Assembly: GCA_003152555.1 (NCBI GenBank)
Contig: PMAL01000057.1
Coordinates: 22,851-30,252 of the forward strand
DNA length: 7,402 nt
Direction of reading: 5' to 3'
Source of the DNA: Acidimicrobiaceae bacterium
GTDB taxonomy: Bacteria; Actinomycetota; Acidimicrobiia; Acidimicrobiales; RAAP-2
The translations under genes and the position numbers were made by a program. Below are positions 1-5,339 of the stretch, piece after piece. Within the stretch, counting starts at the first letter, position 1. Every line of letters begins with the position of its first letter. The notes below the pieces were generated by a model. That model worked only from the letters and a program-made list of their open reading frames with translations, ran no database searches and was not told where the DNA came from.

Positions 1-1179
1 TGGCCGCGGATTCAACCGACCGGCAAGGGACCGGCCAACCAGCTCGGACTGGACTTCTACCGACGACTCGTCGATGGGCTTAAGAGCCGCAACATTGAGC
101 CGACGGTCACCCTGTATCACTGGGACCTGCCCCAGGAACTCGAAGACGCCGGTGGCTGGTGCGTGCGAGATACCGCCGAGCGATTCGCCGAGTACTGCGA
201 CATCGTCGCACGTTCTCTGGATGACGACGTCGAGCGCTGGATCACGCTCAACGAACCGTGGTGCTCGTCGTGGCTCGGCTACGGCGTGGGGCGCCACGCG
301 CCCGGCATTGAAGATATTGGCAAGGCGGCGGCCGCCAATCACCATCTCTTGCTCGCCCACGGTCTCGCGGTGCCGATTCTCCGTGCCGCGGTGCCATCAG
401 CCAAGGTGGGCATCACGCTTAACTTGGGCGACCACCGACCCGGTTCGGATCACGAGTTGGATATCGCCGCGGCCCGTCGCGCCGACGGGAACCTCAACCG
501 ACTCTTCTTGGAGCCGGTCTTTCACGGTCAGTATCCTGAGGACATGTTGGCGCATTACGAGAAGTTCGAACCGGGCTTCTCGGTTGTCCAAGACGGCGAC
601 CTGTCGATCATCAGCCAACCGCTCGACTTCCTCGGCGTCAACTACTACTTCCCGTCGACCGTCGTTGACGACTCGCGCGCGCAGGAAGCTCGAGTCGCCG
701 GATTCCGCGTGGCGTTGACCGAACAGTTCCCCGACTTGCACTTGAAGTCGCTGGAGACACCGGGGCGCGACAAGACGGCGATGGACTGGGAGATTGGGGC
801 CTCCGGCCTCACGTCACTGCTCGTTCGCATTCGCGACGAGTACACCACGGTGCCGATCTACATCACGGAGAACGGCGCCGCCTTCGACGACTACGTCGAT
901 CCCAACGGCAACGTGCTCGACTTCAATCGGGTGGCCTATTTACAAGAGCACATCTCCGCGGTGCACGATGCGATCGACGCCGGCGTCAACGTGCAGGGCT
1001 ACTTCGTGTGGAGCCTGCTCGACAACTTCGAGTGGTCCTACGGCTACTCGCGCCGATTCGGCATTGTCTGGGTGGACTTTCCCTCCGGGACTCGCCTCCT
1101 AAAGGAGAGTTACCGCTGGTATCGCGACACCATTAAATCGAACACCGTGGAATACGCGACCTCGGTGGGCAGCGGTTAG
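1..1179 (+). CDS. Glycoside hydrolase family 1 (beta-glucosidase type), 5'-truncated by the window edge
   Basis: The frame is open from base 1 to the TAG at 1177-1179, giving 392 visible residues. It begins in the conserved GH1 stretch WPRIQPTGKG, normally about 75-80 residues into a protein of 440-470, so only the N-terminus is missing. An internal ATG at 163 is not the start, because YHWDLPQ, a strictly GH1 segment, lies upstream of it. Seen: TLNEP, whose Glu (codon 253-255) is the family acid/base; YITENG, whose Glu (codon 868-870) is the nucleophile; and the C-terminal GYFVWSLLDNFEW aglycone/glycone-site block. Known of the family: retaining hydrolysis of terminal beta-linked glucose or related sugars from oligosaccharides or glycosides in a single (beta/alpha)8 barrel, usually cytoplasmic. 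The exact substrate (glucoside, galactoside or fucoside) cannot be told from sequence. No sugar transporter or regulator is visible downstream, so any sugar operon would lie to the left. Confidence 0.96.
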   Translation, partial: WPRIQPTGKGPANQLGLDFYRRLVDGLKSRNIEPTVTLYHWDLPQELEDAGGWCVRDTAERFAEYCDIVARSLDDDVERWITLNEPWCSSWLGYGVGRHAPGIEDIGKAAAANHHLLLAHGLAVPILRAAVPSAKVGITLNLGDHRPGSDHELDIAAARRADGNLNRLFLEPVFHGQYPEDMLAHYEKFEPGFSVVQDGDLSIISQPLDFLGVNYYFPSTVVDDSRAQEARVAGFRVALTEQFPDLHLKSLETPGRDKTAMDWEIGASGLTSLLVRIRDEYTTVPIYITENGAAFDDYVDPNGNVLDFNRVAYLQEHISAVHDAIDAGVNVQGYFVWSLLDNFEWSYGYSRRFGIVWVDFPSGTRLLKESYRWYRDTIKSNTVEYATSVGSG

Positions 1180-1199
1180 ACAACCGCAAGGGCTCGGGT

Positions 1200-1252
1200 C
1201 CCATCGTCCCACGGTTCGGGTCTCTCATCTGCCCGCTCCGTGGGACAATGGG
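1200..1252. repeat. Imperfect inverted repeat with nested hairpin between GH1 and CDF genes
   Basis: The arms at 1200-1214 and 1238-1252 pair at 14 of 15 positions; the one exception is C1205 against A1247, which becomes a G-U wobble if the minus strand is transcribed. Inside, 1217-1221 (CGGGT) pairs with 1231-1235 (GCCCG), leaving a 9-nt loop. It could be a terminator for the GH1 gene, but no T-tract follows on either strand. Alternatively it is a DNA operator, because its right arm overlaps a candidate -10 box at 1244-1249. The structure is certain; its role is inference. Confidence 0.6.
1241..1249 (+). promoter_or_regulatory. Candidate extended -10 promoter element upstream of the CDF gene
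   Basis: TGG followed by GACAAT fits the extended -10 pattern TGn plus a hexamer matching TATAAT at 4 of 6 positions. Its last base is 7 nt before ATG 1256, the spacing expected if transcription starts on that ATG. No -35 element is visible. It sits in the right arm of the inverted repeat at 1200-1252, so a dimeric repressor or the hairpin could affect it. Confidence 0.3.
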
Positions 1253-1255
1253 TGT

Positions 1256-1300
1256 ATGACTTGGCAGTTGCTCACCTCCTCTAGTGGCACTCGTGACTGA
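1256..1300 (+). CDS. Possible 14-codon upstream ORF (leader peptide) overlapping the CDF start
   Basis: ATG 1256 opens a short frame encoding MTWQLLTSSSGTRD and stopping at TGA 1298-1300. It overlaps the CDF start GTG 1284 in another frame; a second in-frame CDF GTG at 1293 lies only 5 nt upstream of its stop. There is no Shine-Dalgarno in front of it, but a candidate -10 box at 1244-1249 is at leaderless distance. If used, termination here could feed re-initiation on the CDF gene, which itself lacks a Shine-Dalgarno. Ser/Thr-rich and without known homology to me; it may be chance, as a 14-codon frame is easily random. Confidence 0.25.
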   Translation: MTWQLLTSSSGTRD

Positions 1301-2219
1301 AGGTCGTAAGCACTCTTCTCACGCGCACGCCATGACGGGTGACGGTGATATTCGTTATTTGTTGTTGGCGTTAAGTCTCATAACGGTGTTCTTGGTCGCG
1401 GAAGTGCTCGCGGCGTTTTTCGGCCGGTCGCTGGCCCTGCTGGCCGACGGAGGACACATGCTCACCGACGTGGCCGCGCTCGGCATGAGTGCTTGGGCGG
1501 TTCGTCTCGCGAAGCGGCCCTCCGAGGGACGCTGGACATTCGGACTAAAGCGTGCCGAGATTCTCTCGGCGGCCGTGAACGGCGTAACGCTCATCGCCAT
1601 TGCCCTGCTCATTGCCGTCGAAGCGATACAACGTCTCGTCACGCCCCAGCACGTCAACGGCGCCGTGGTGCTGACGGTCGCCCTCGTGGGGGCCGCGGTG
1701 AATGTCGCCGTCGCTGCGGTGCTGTCCAGGTCCAATCGAACGAGCCTTAACATTCGCGGCGCCTACGCGCACATCCTCACCGATCTCTACGCCTTCATAG
1801 GCACCGCGGTCGCCGGTTTGATCATCATCCTCACCAAGTGGAATCGAGCCGACCCGATTGCCTCGTTGTTCGTGGTGTTACTGATGATTTGGACGGCGTG
1901 GGGGCTATTGCGCGATGCGGGCAAGATTCTGCTGCAGGCGTCGCCGGACAGCCTCGACCTCGTCCACGTTCGCTCGCATTTGAGTGAGGTGGAACACGTG
2001 CTCGACATCCACGACCTGCACGCGTGGACGGTCACGTCGGGACAGACCACGCTGTCGGCGCACGTCGTCGTCGAAGATCACTGCTTTGACAGTGGCCACG
2101 CTCCCCAGGTGCTGGACGCCCTCCAGAAGTGTCTCACCGAGCATTTCGAAGTGGAGCACGCCACGTTCCAATTGGAGCCAGCCACGCACGCGTCGCACGA
2201 AGACGGACTGCACCCCTAA
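1284..2219 (+). CDS. Cation diffusion facilitator (CzcD/ZitB-type Zn/Co/Cd efflux protein)
   Basis: This 311-residue protein should exchange cytoplasmic Zn2+ (or Co2+/Cd2+) for protons across the inner membrane. Seen: a short His-containing N-tail (H10, H13, H15), then six hydrophobic segments from about residue 23 to 215. TM2 carries LLADGGHMLTD with H58 and D62, and TM5 carries AHILTD with H163 and D167, together the four-ligand transport site of Zn-selecting CDFs. RWTFGLKRAEIL (residues 83-94) is the family loop after TM2. From about 218 the cytoplasmic ferredoxin-like domain includes DIHDLHAWTVTSGQTTLSAH, the classic CzcD-like C-terminal signature. The TM4-TM5 loop lacks the His-rich insert of some relatives. 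GTG 1284 is the first possible start after an in-frame stop at 1257; GTG 1293 and ATG 1332 are alternatives, but 1332 would remove the His tail. None has a Shine-Dalgarno. Metal specificity is inferred from the HD-HD site. Confidence 0.93.
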   Translation: MALVTEGRKHSSHAHAMTGDGDIRYLLLALSLITVFLVAEVLAAFFGRSLALLADGGHMLTDVAALGMSAWAVRLAKRPSEGRWTFGLKRAEILSAAVNGVTLIAIALLIAVEAIQRLVTPQHVNGAVVLTVALVGAAVNVAVAAVLSRSNRTSLNIRGAYAHILTDLYAFIGTAVAGLIIILTKWNRADPIASLFVVLLMIWTAWGLLRDAGKILLQASPDSLDLVHVRSHLSEVEHVLDIHDLHAWTVTSGQTTLSAHVVVEDHCFDSGHAPQVLDALQKCLTEHFEVEHATFQLEPATHASHEDGLHP

Positions 2220-2260
2220 GGTCTTAAAAACTCAACGCGGTGTCTACTGCTGCGTTAGTG

Positions 2261-2268
2261 AAAAGGAG
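2261..2268 (+). promoter_or_regulatory. Ribosome binding site for the 72-residue membrane protein
   Basis: AAAAGGAG lies 5 nt before ATG 2274. It is the clearest Shine-Dalgarno in the left half of the window and is the main support that this small ORF is translated. Just upstream, 2234-2239 and 2251-2256 form a weak 5-6 bp hairpin. Confidence 0.75.
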
Positions 2269-2273
2269 TTGAC

Positions 2274-2492
2274 ATGGCAGTCACGATTTATGGCGTCTGC
2301 GCGGTGACCTTCATGATTGTGATGTACGCGCTGGAGAGAAGAAGTCGTCAGTTCATCGCCCTCTTCGCACTTGGTTGTCTGTTGTCGAGCGTGTACGGAT
2401 TCCTTTCGGGCGCGTGGCCCTTCGGTATCGCCGAGATCATCTGGTCGGGCGTGGCGATACAGCGATATCGAAACGAGACCACGATCGCATAA
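2274..2492 (+). CDS. Small hydrophobic membrane protein of unknown function
   Basis: A 72-residue protein starting at ATG 2274 behind a strong AAAAGGAG. Seen: a first hydrophobic stretch at residues 2-20 (VTIYGVCAVTFMIVMYALE), a basic and polar turn ERRSRQ at 21-26 suitable for a cytoplasmic loop, then a long hydrophobic region at 27-62 that could make one or two further membrane helices around GFLSGAWPFGIAEIIW. The C-tail QRYRNETTIA is polar. No catalytic motif or metal ligand pattern is visible. It follows the CDF gene by 54 bp on the same strand, so it may be co-transcribed, but nothing in its residues ties it to metal transport. I cannot name its family. Reality is supported by the Shine-Dalgarno and by coherent membrane topology; function is unknown. 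Confidence 0.75.
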   Translation: MAVTIYGVCAVTFMIVMYALERRSRQFIALFALGCLLSSVYGFLSGAWPFGIAEIIWSGVAIQRYRNETTIA

Positions 2493-2508
2493 TTGCGCGA
2501 TGCGTCAG

Positions 2509-2514
2509 TAGAAT
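2509..2514 (+). promoter_or_regulatory. Putative leaderless -10 promoter element (TAGAAT)
   Basis: TAGAAT fits the actinobacterial TAnnnT -10 consensus and ends exactly 6 nt before GTG 2521, placing the transcription start on the first base of the start codon. No -35 hexamer is recognisable. There is no Shine-Dalgarno at GTG 2521 apart from a weak GAGG directly abutting it, which agrees with a leaderless mRNA. Confidence 0.55.
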
Positions 2515-2520
2515 TAGAGG

Positions 2521-2829
2521 GTGTCAGCACAGCTGAAAGTGACTCGAAAAGTTGGTTTCGGTGTCGAACTCCGGCGTGGTCAATTTGAGGTTGTGCTTGA
2601 TGGCACGAGCATCGGAACCCTCGCCAATCATGAGTCCGTCGAACATTCGCTCGAACCTGGTCATCACACTCTACGAATAAGGGCGGGCCGGTATTCGAGT
2701 CGAGAGGAATCGTTCGAGGCGCTCAATGGCGGCGACGTCAGTTTCCTCTGTCACGGCATCAGGATCTGGCCGTTGTACCTTGCGTCATTCTTCGTGCCGA
2801 GTCTGGCCATCGCGCTCCGCCAAGAGTAA
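2521..2829 (+). CDS. Conserved-looking hypothetical protein, beta-rich with hydrophobic C-terminus
   Basis: A 102-residue protein from GTG 2521 to TAA 2827-2829. Residues 5-75 alternate short beta-type strands (VTRKVGFGVELRRGQFEVVL, SIGTLANHESVEHSLEPGHH, TLRIRAGRYSSREESFEA) with the DG..IG.L turn and the LEPGHHTLRIR motif seen in PEGA-like or small beta-sandwich domains. Residues 83-98 (WPLYLASFFVPSLAIAL) are hydrophobic, long enough for one membrane helix or a buried helix. No signal peptide and no catalytic motif is apparent. I have the impression of a recurrent small actinobacterial protein of this type but cannot name a family. It sits 28 bp after the small membrane protein, but the -10 box at 2509-2514 suggests independent transcription. 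Convergent with the BtuF-like gene, 40 bp apart. Function unknown. Confidence 0.75.
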   Translation: MSAQLKVTRKVGFGVELRRGQFEVVLDGTSIGTLANHESVEHSLEPGHHTLRIRAGRYSSREESFEALNGGDVSFLCHGIRIWPLYLASFFVPSLAIALRQE

Positions 2830-2833
2830 GCGA

Positions 2834-2870
2834 CGTTTCAAACCAGACCACTACCAGCGTTTTGAACGCT
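2834..2870. terminator. Weak hairpin(s) between convergent genes
   Basis: Two mutually exclusive stems occur here: AGCGTT (2856-2861) with AACGCT (2865-2870), and CGTTTCAAA (2834-2842) with TTTGAACG (2861-2868) with one bulged base. The second has an 18-nt loop. They lie where the + strand unit and the BtuF-like gene converge and touch the latter's stop codon. Neither is followed by a clear T-tract, so termination is only a possibility. Confidence 0.25.
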
Positions 2871-3550
2871 CACAATGTTTCAAGATTCCGCTCAAGGCGC
2901 ATGAGGGCCTCCAGAGTTCGCACTCCCCACCAGAACAAATCCTGGCCGTCGATGAGCATGGTGGGCGCGACTTTCTCGAGTTCCGCGACGTGACGAACTG
3001 CAAATGGATAAGGCTCACTCGGCGCAAGAATGACGTCCGGTGCTCGCAGAGCAACCTCCTCAAGGTCGACCGCTGGGTACGAACCCTCACCGTCAAAGAT
3101 GTTCGTAATGCCGAGATGGTTCAATATCGAGGAGCCGTACGTGGGAGTACCCAAGGCCATCCACGGTCGTCGCCAGATGGGAATAAAGGCACGGGCCCGT
3201 GATGGTATTGCCGACGCCAACGTAATTTGTCTCCACTGCGCGCCGACACGGTCGGCCAGTGACGACATCGAGGGGTTGACGTCGGCCAGTGACAACACGT
3301 GCAATACGTGCACGGCGATCTTGTGGTCCACCAACTGGTCGTGGTCCTCGAGACGATTCTCCTCGGCATCGAGCACCACCAGGTCAGGCGCGAGTTCGAT
3401 GATTCTTTTAATATCAGGATTCTTCGTGCCGCCCACGCGCGGTAGATCTGGGCGCTCGCAGAATCGCGTGCAGGCAATCGGGGTACATCCCCACACCGAG
3501 AGGGTTTCGGTGACTGAGGGAACGAGACTGATAATTCGTAGTTCACTCAT
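2870..3550 (-). CDS. BtuF-like helical-backbone metal receptor protein, without signal peptide
   Basis: A 226-residue protein of the TroA/BtuF periplasmic-binding fold, the family of cobalamin-binding and iron-siderophore-binding proteins. Seen: RIISLVPSVTETL (residues 5-17), the opening strand-helix of BtuF; PRVGGTKNPDIKRIIELAPDLVVLD (37-61, first lobe); RRPWMALGTPTYGSSILNHL, which matches the interlobe part; and APDVILAPSEPYPF, closing the second lobe. The usual HECDYP-type motif is replaced by CTRFCERP with C27 and C31. There is no signal peptide or lipobox: the mature fold begins at residue 4, so the protein probably stays in the cytoplasm unless exported otherwise. No ABC permease or ATPase gene lies nearby. 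It may bind a corrinoid or metal chelate for sensing, storage or trafficking; that is inference. Start ATG at 3550; neither a Shine-Dalgarno nor a leaderless -10 box is obvious. Confidence 0.85.
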   Translation of the reverse strand: MSELRIISLVPSVTETLSVWGCTPIACTRFCERPDLPRVGGTKNPDIKRIIELAPDLVVLDAEENRLEDHDQLVDHKIAVHVLHVLSLADVNPSMSSLADRVGAQWRQITLASAIPSRARAFIPIWRRPWMALGTPTYGSSILNHLGITNIFDGEGSYPAVDLEEVALRAPDVILAPSEPYPFAVRHVAELEKVAPTMLIDGQDLFWWGVRTLEALMRLERNLETL

Positions 3551-3700
3551 ACAGGTCCGTTCACTCGAGTTGACCCAACGCGAGAGCCACTACGGCAACA
3601 TCGGACACTGGCAGCATCATGGATCAATGCTCTCATCAAAAGCGTAAACAAATCGTCAGAAATGTCTAATCTCGCCTGACCAAATCGAGTGGAAGTATTG
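3551..3700. promoter_or_regulatory. Divergent intergenic region between BtuF-like and MFS genes
   Basis: These 150 bp should hold promoters for both divergent genes. A TCTAAT at 3665-3670 is a fair -10 candidate for the MFS gene. A perfect 8-bp palindrome ACTCGAGT at 3563-3570 lies close to the BtuF-like start and could be half of an operator. I see no cobalamin riboswitch structure and no clear -35 box. Assignments are weak. Confidence 0.35.
3691..3695 (+). promoter_or_regulatory. Ribosome binding site that favours the ATG 3701 start of the MFS gene
   Basis: GGAAG ends 5 nt before ATG 3701. The in-frame GTG at 3689 has no such element and would swallow it, so translation more likely begins at 3701. 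Confidence 0.55.
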
Positions 3701-4969
3701 ATGACTATGTCGATATCGAACCGCACCCCGGGAGCTTTTGAATCCTTGAAGGTTCGCGACTTCGCGTTGCTGTGGTCGGGTCAAACCGTCTCGTCGCTGG
3801 GTGATGGTGTCTTCACCATTGCGCTGGCATTGACCGCACTCGAAATTGGGCACAGTCCCATCGATCTCGCCTACGTCTTGGCGGCCCGCGCCGTACCGTC
3901 GGTCTGCTTTGCCTTGTTAGGCGGTGTCGTTGTCGACCGGGTCCCGAAGCGACTGGCGATGCTCGCGTCAGATGCAGTCAGAGGGATCGCCGTCGGTATC
4001 GTGGCACTGCTCATTGCCAATCACCGTCTTCAACTGTGGCAACTGATAGTGATGTCAGCGGTGTTTGGCACCGCCGACGCTTTCTTCGGACCGGCCAGCA
4101 TGTCAATCCTGCCCGAACTGCTCGACGAAAGTCAGTTGGTGCAAGGAAACGCCCTCAGTCAAATGAGTGGTCAACTGACCCAAGGACTCATTGGCCCGGC
4201 GGTCGGAGGACTCATTGTTGCGGGCATTGGCTACGCCTGGTCCTTTGGTATCGACGCGATCAGTTTCGTGGTGTCGGCGGTGTGCCTGCTGGCGATGCGC
4301 ATCCGCACGCAACGTGCCAAGATCCACGGTTCCGCGTTCGCCGAAGCCATGGAGGGGATTACTTACGTTCGCCAAACTCGTTGGCTTATTGCGTCGCTTT
4401 TCGGAGCGGCCCTCGCCAACTTCGTCGGCATGACGCCGCTCACGGTCTTGTTGCCGCTGCTGGTTCGCACTGTGCTGCACGGCAGTGCCCTGTCGCTCGG
4501 TTTGGTCTTCGCCGCCGGCGGCGCCGCCGGCGTGCTGGCGTCACTTGTCGTAGCGCGAATGGGTGCACCGCGACTACGCGTGACGGTGCTGTGGACTGCC
4601 TACGCCGTTGGGGGCTTGGCCATTCTCGCCATGGCCTTCGCGCCAAACGTGTGGGTGGTCGGACTCTTGAGCGCCATCGAAATTGGTCTCTTCATCTACG
4701 GCGACGTCCTTTGGGTCGCGATGATGCAAGAACTTGTGCCCCGCGACGTACTGGGACGGGTTTCCTCACTGGTCTATTTGCTGGCCTTTTCCTTGGGGCC
4801 GCTGGGCATCTTGCTCGGCGGCGCCGTGGCGGCGGGCATTGGCATTCGAGAAACGCTATTCATCAGTGGCCTGGTGTCCACGATCATTTGCCTTGTCGTC
4901 ATCCTCATCCCGGGAGTGAGGGATCCGGAGCGTCCCGTTGCCGCGGAGCCGTCGATAGGACCGGAGTAG
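3701..4969 (+). CDS. Major facilitator superfamily exporter (MFS_3 / EntS-like, DHA3 type)
   Basis: A 422-residue, 12-TM integral membrane protein if started at ATG 3701; GTG 3689 would add four residues. Seen: VRDFALLWSGQTVSSLGDGV early in TM1, the hallmark opening of the MFS_3 group; VVVDRVPKRLAMLASDAVRG, an MFS motif-A-like loop between TM2 and TM3; GTADAFFGPASMSILPELLD in the TM4 region with its conserved FGPA; then a central loop around RTQRAKIHGSAFAEAMEGI separating the two six-helix halves. The second half has PLLVRTVLHGSALSLGLVFA and the family-type ELVPRDVLGRVSSLVYLLAF. Known: proton-driven export of small molecules such as macrolides, tetracyclines or siderophores. Substrate here is not predictable. 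Length is normal and the C-terminus complete. It is followed immediately by a kinase remnant of the aminoglycoside-resistance type, and is divergent from the BtuF-like gene. Confidence 0.93.
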   Translation: MTMSISNRTPGAFESLKVRDFALLWSGQTVSSLGDGVFTIALALTALEIGHSPIDLAYVLAARAVPSVCFALLGGVVVDRVPKRLAMLASDAVRGIAVGIVALLIANHRLQLWQLIVMSAVFGTADAFFGPASMSILPELLDESQLVQGNALSQMSGQLTQGLIGPAVGGLIVAGIGYAWSFGIDAISFVVSAVCLLAMRIRTQRAKIHGSAFAEAMEGITYVRQTRWLIASLFGAALANFVGMTPLTVLLPLLVRTVLHGSALSLGLVFAAGGAAGVLASLVVARMGAPRLRVTVLWTAYAVGGLAILAMAFAPNVWVVGLLSAIEIGLFIYGDVLWVAMMQELVPRDVLGRVSSLVYLLAFSLGPLGILLGGAVAAGIGIRETLFISGLVSTIICLVVILIPGVRDPERPVAAEPSIGPE

Positions 4970-5328
4970 TAACGCCCGAAAATCATCGGCCACTCCTTCA
5001 GGTGCAGGCCCTGTTGGTCCACGGCGATGTGCACGAATGGAACACATTGCAATCGAGCGACGGCTTCAAGTTGATTGACCCCGATGGTCTGCTTGCTGAC
5101 GCCGAGTACGAGCTCGGGGTTCTCATGCGCGAGGATCCGCTCGAACTCTTAGAAGGCGATCCGTTTGATCGAGCGTTATGGCTCGCCGACCGCTGCCAAC
5201 TTGATGCGACGGCGATATGGGAGTGGGGCGTCATTGAACGGGTGTCGACGGGACTGCTCGCCACGCAGGTTGGTCTTCCACCGCTCAGTGATCAGATGTT
5301 GCGCGTCGCCGAGATCGTCGCGCCGTAG
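4970..5328 (+). pseudogene. C-terminal remnant of an APH(6)-type aminoglycoside phosphotransferase
   Basis: About 110-118 codons read as the C-lobe of the aminoglycoside/hydroxyurea kinase family (APH(6), streptomycin 6-kinase type). Seen: LVHGDVHEWN, the catalytic loop with Asp codon 5026-5028 and the metal-binding Asn codon 5041-5043; KLIDPDGL, equivalent to the DFG region with Asp codon 5077-5079; AEYELGVLMRED; and WEWGVIERVSTGLL near the C-terminus. Full-length relatives are about 280-300 residues, so the ATP-binding N-lobe of about 170 residues is missing. Upstream the same frame is open to beyond 4036, but it only shadows the MFS gene and bears no kinase sequence. The first plausible start would be GTG 5002, without a Shine-Dalgarno. 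Most likely a deletion or recombination remnant; the intact catalytic residues suggest decay is recent or that the fragment has another use. Family call is confident, pseudogene status inferred. Confidence 0.8.
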
Positions 5329-5339
5329 GTCCCCGTCGA

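Noticed and set aside
74..718. 214-codon frame overlapping the glycosidase
   Set aside because: Ser/Thr/Arg-rich shadow of the GH1 gene, whose active-site motifs fix the true frame.
3030..3647. 205-codon + strand frame opposite the BtuF-like gene
   Set aside because: Antisense shadow: the minus-strand frame matches a known fold, while this one has low-complexity Ser/Arg/Thr content and no family resemblance.
3551..3700. Possible cobalamin riboswitch before the BtuF-like gene
   Set aside because: The region is short and I see no B12-box-like core or set of nested stems.
4036..4969. Long open frame in the -1 frame inside the MFS gene continuing into the kinase remnant, as if one 430-residue protein or a frameshift fusion
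   Set aside because: Upstream of about 4970 the translation is Arg/His/Gly-rich low-quality sequence shadowing a clear MFS protein, and no slippery heptamer was found near the MFS stop. Only the part after 4970 looks like a real protein.
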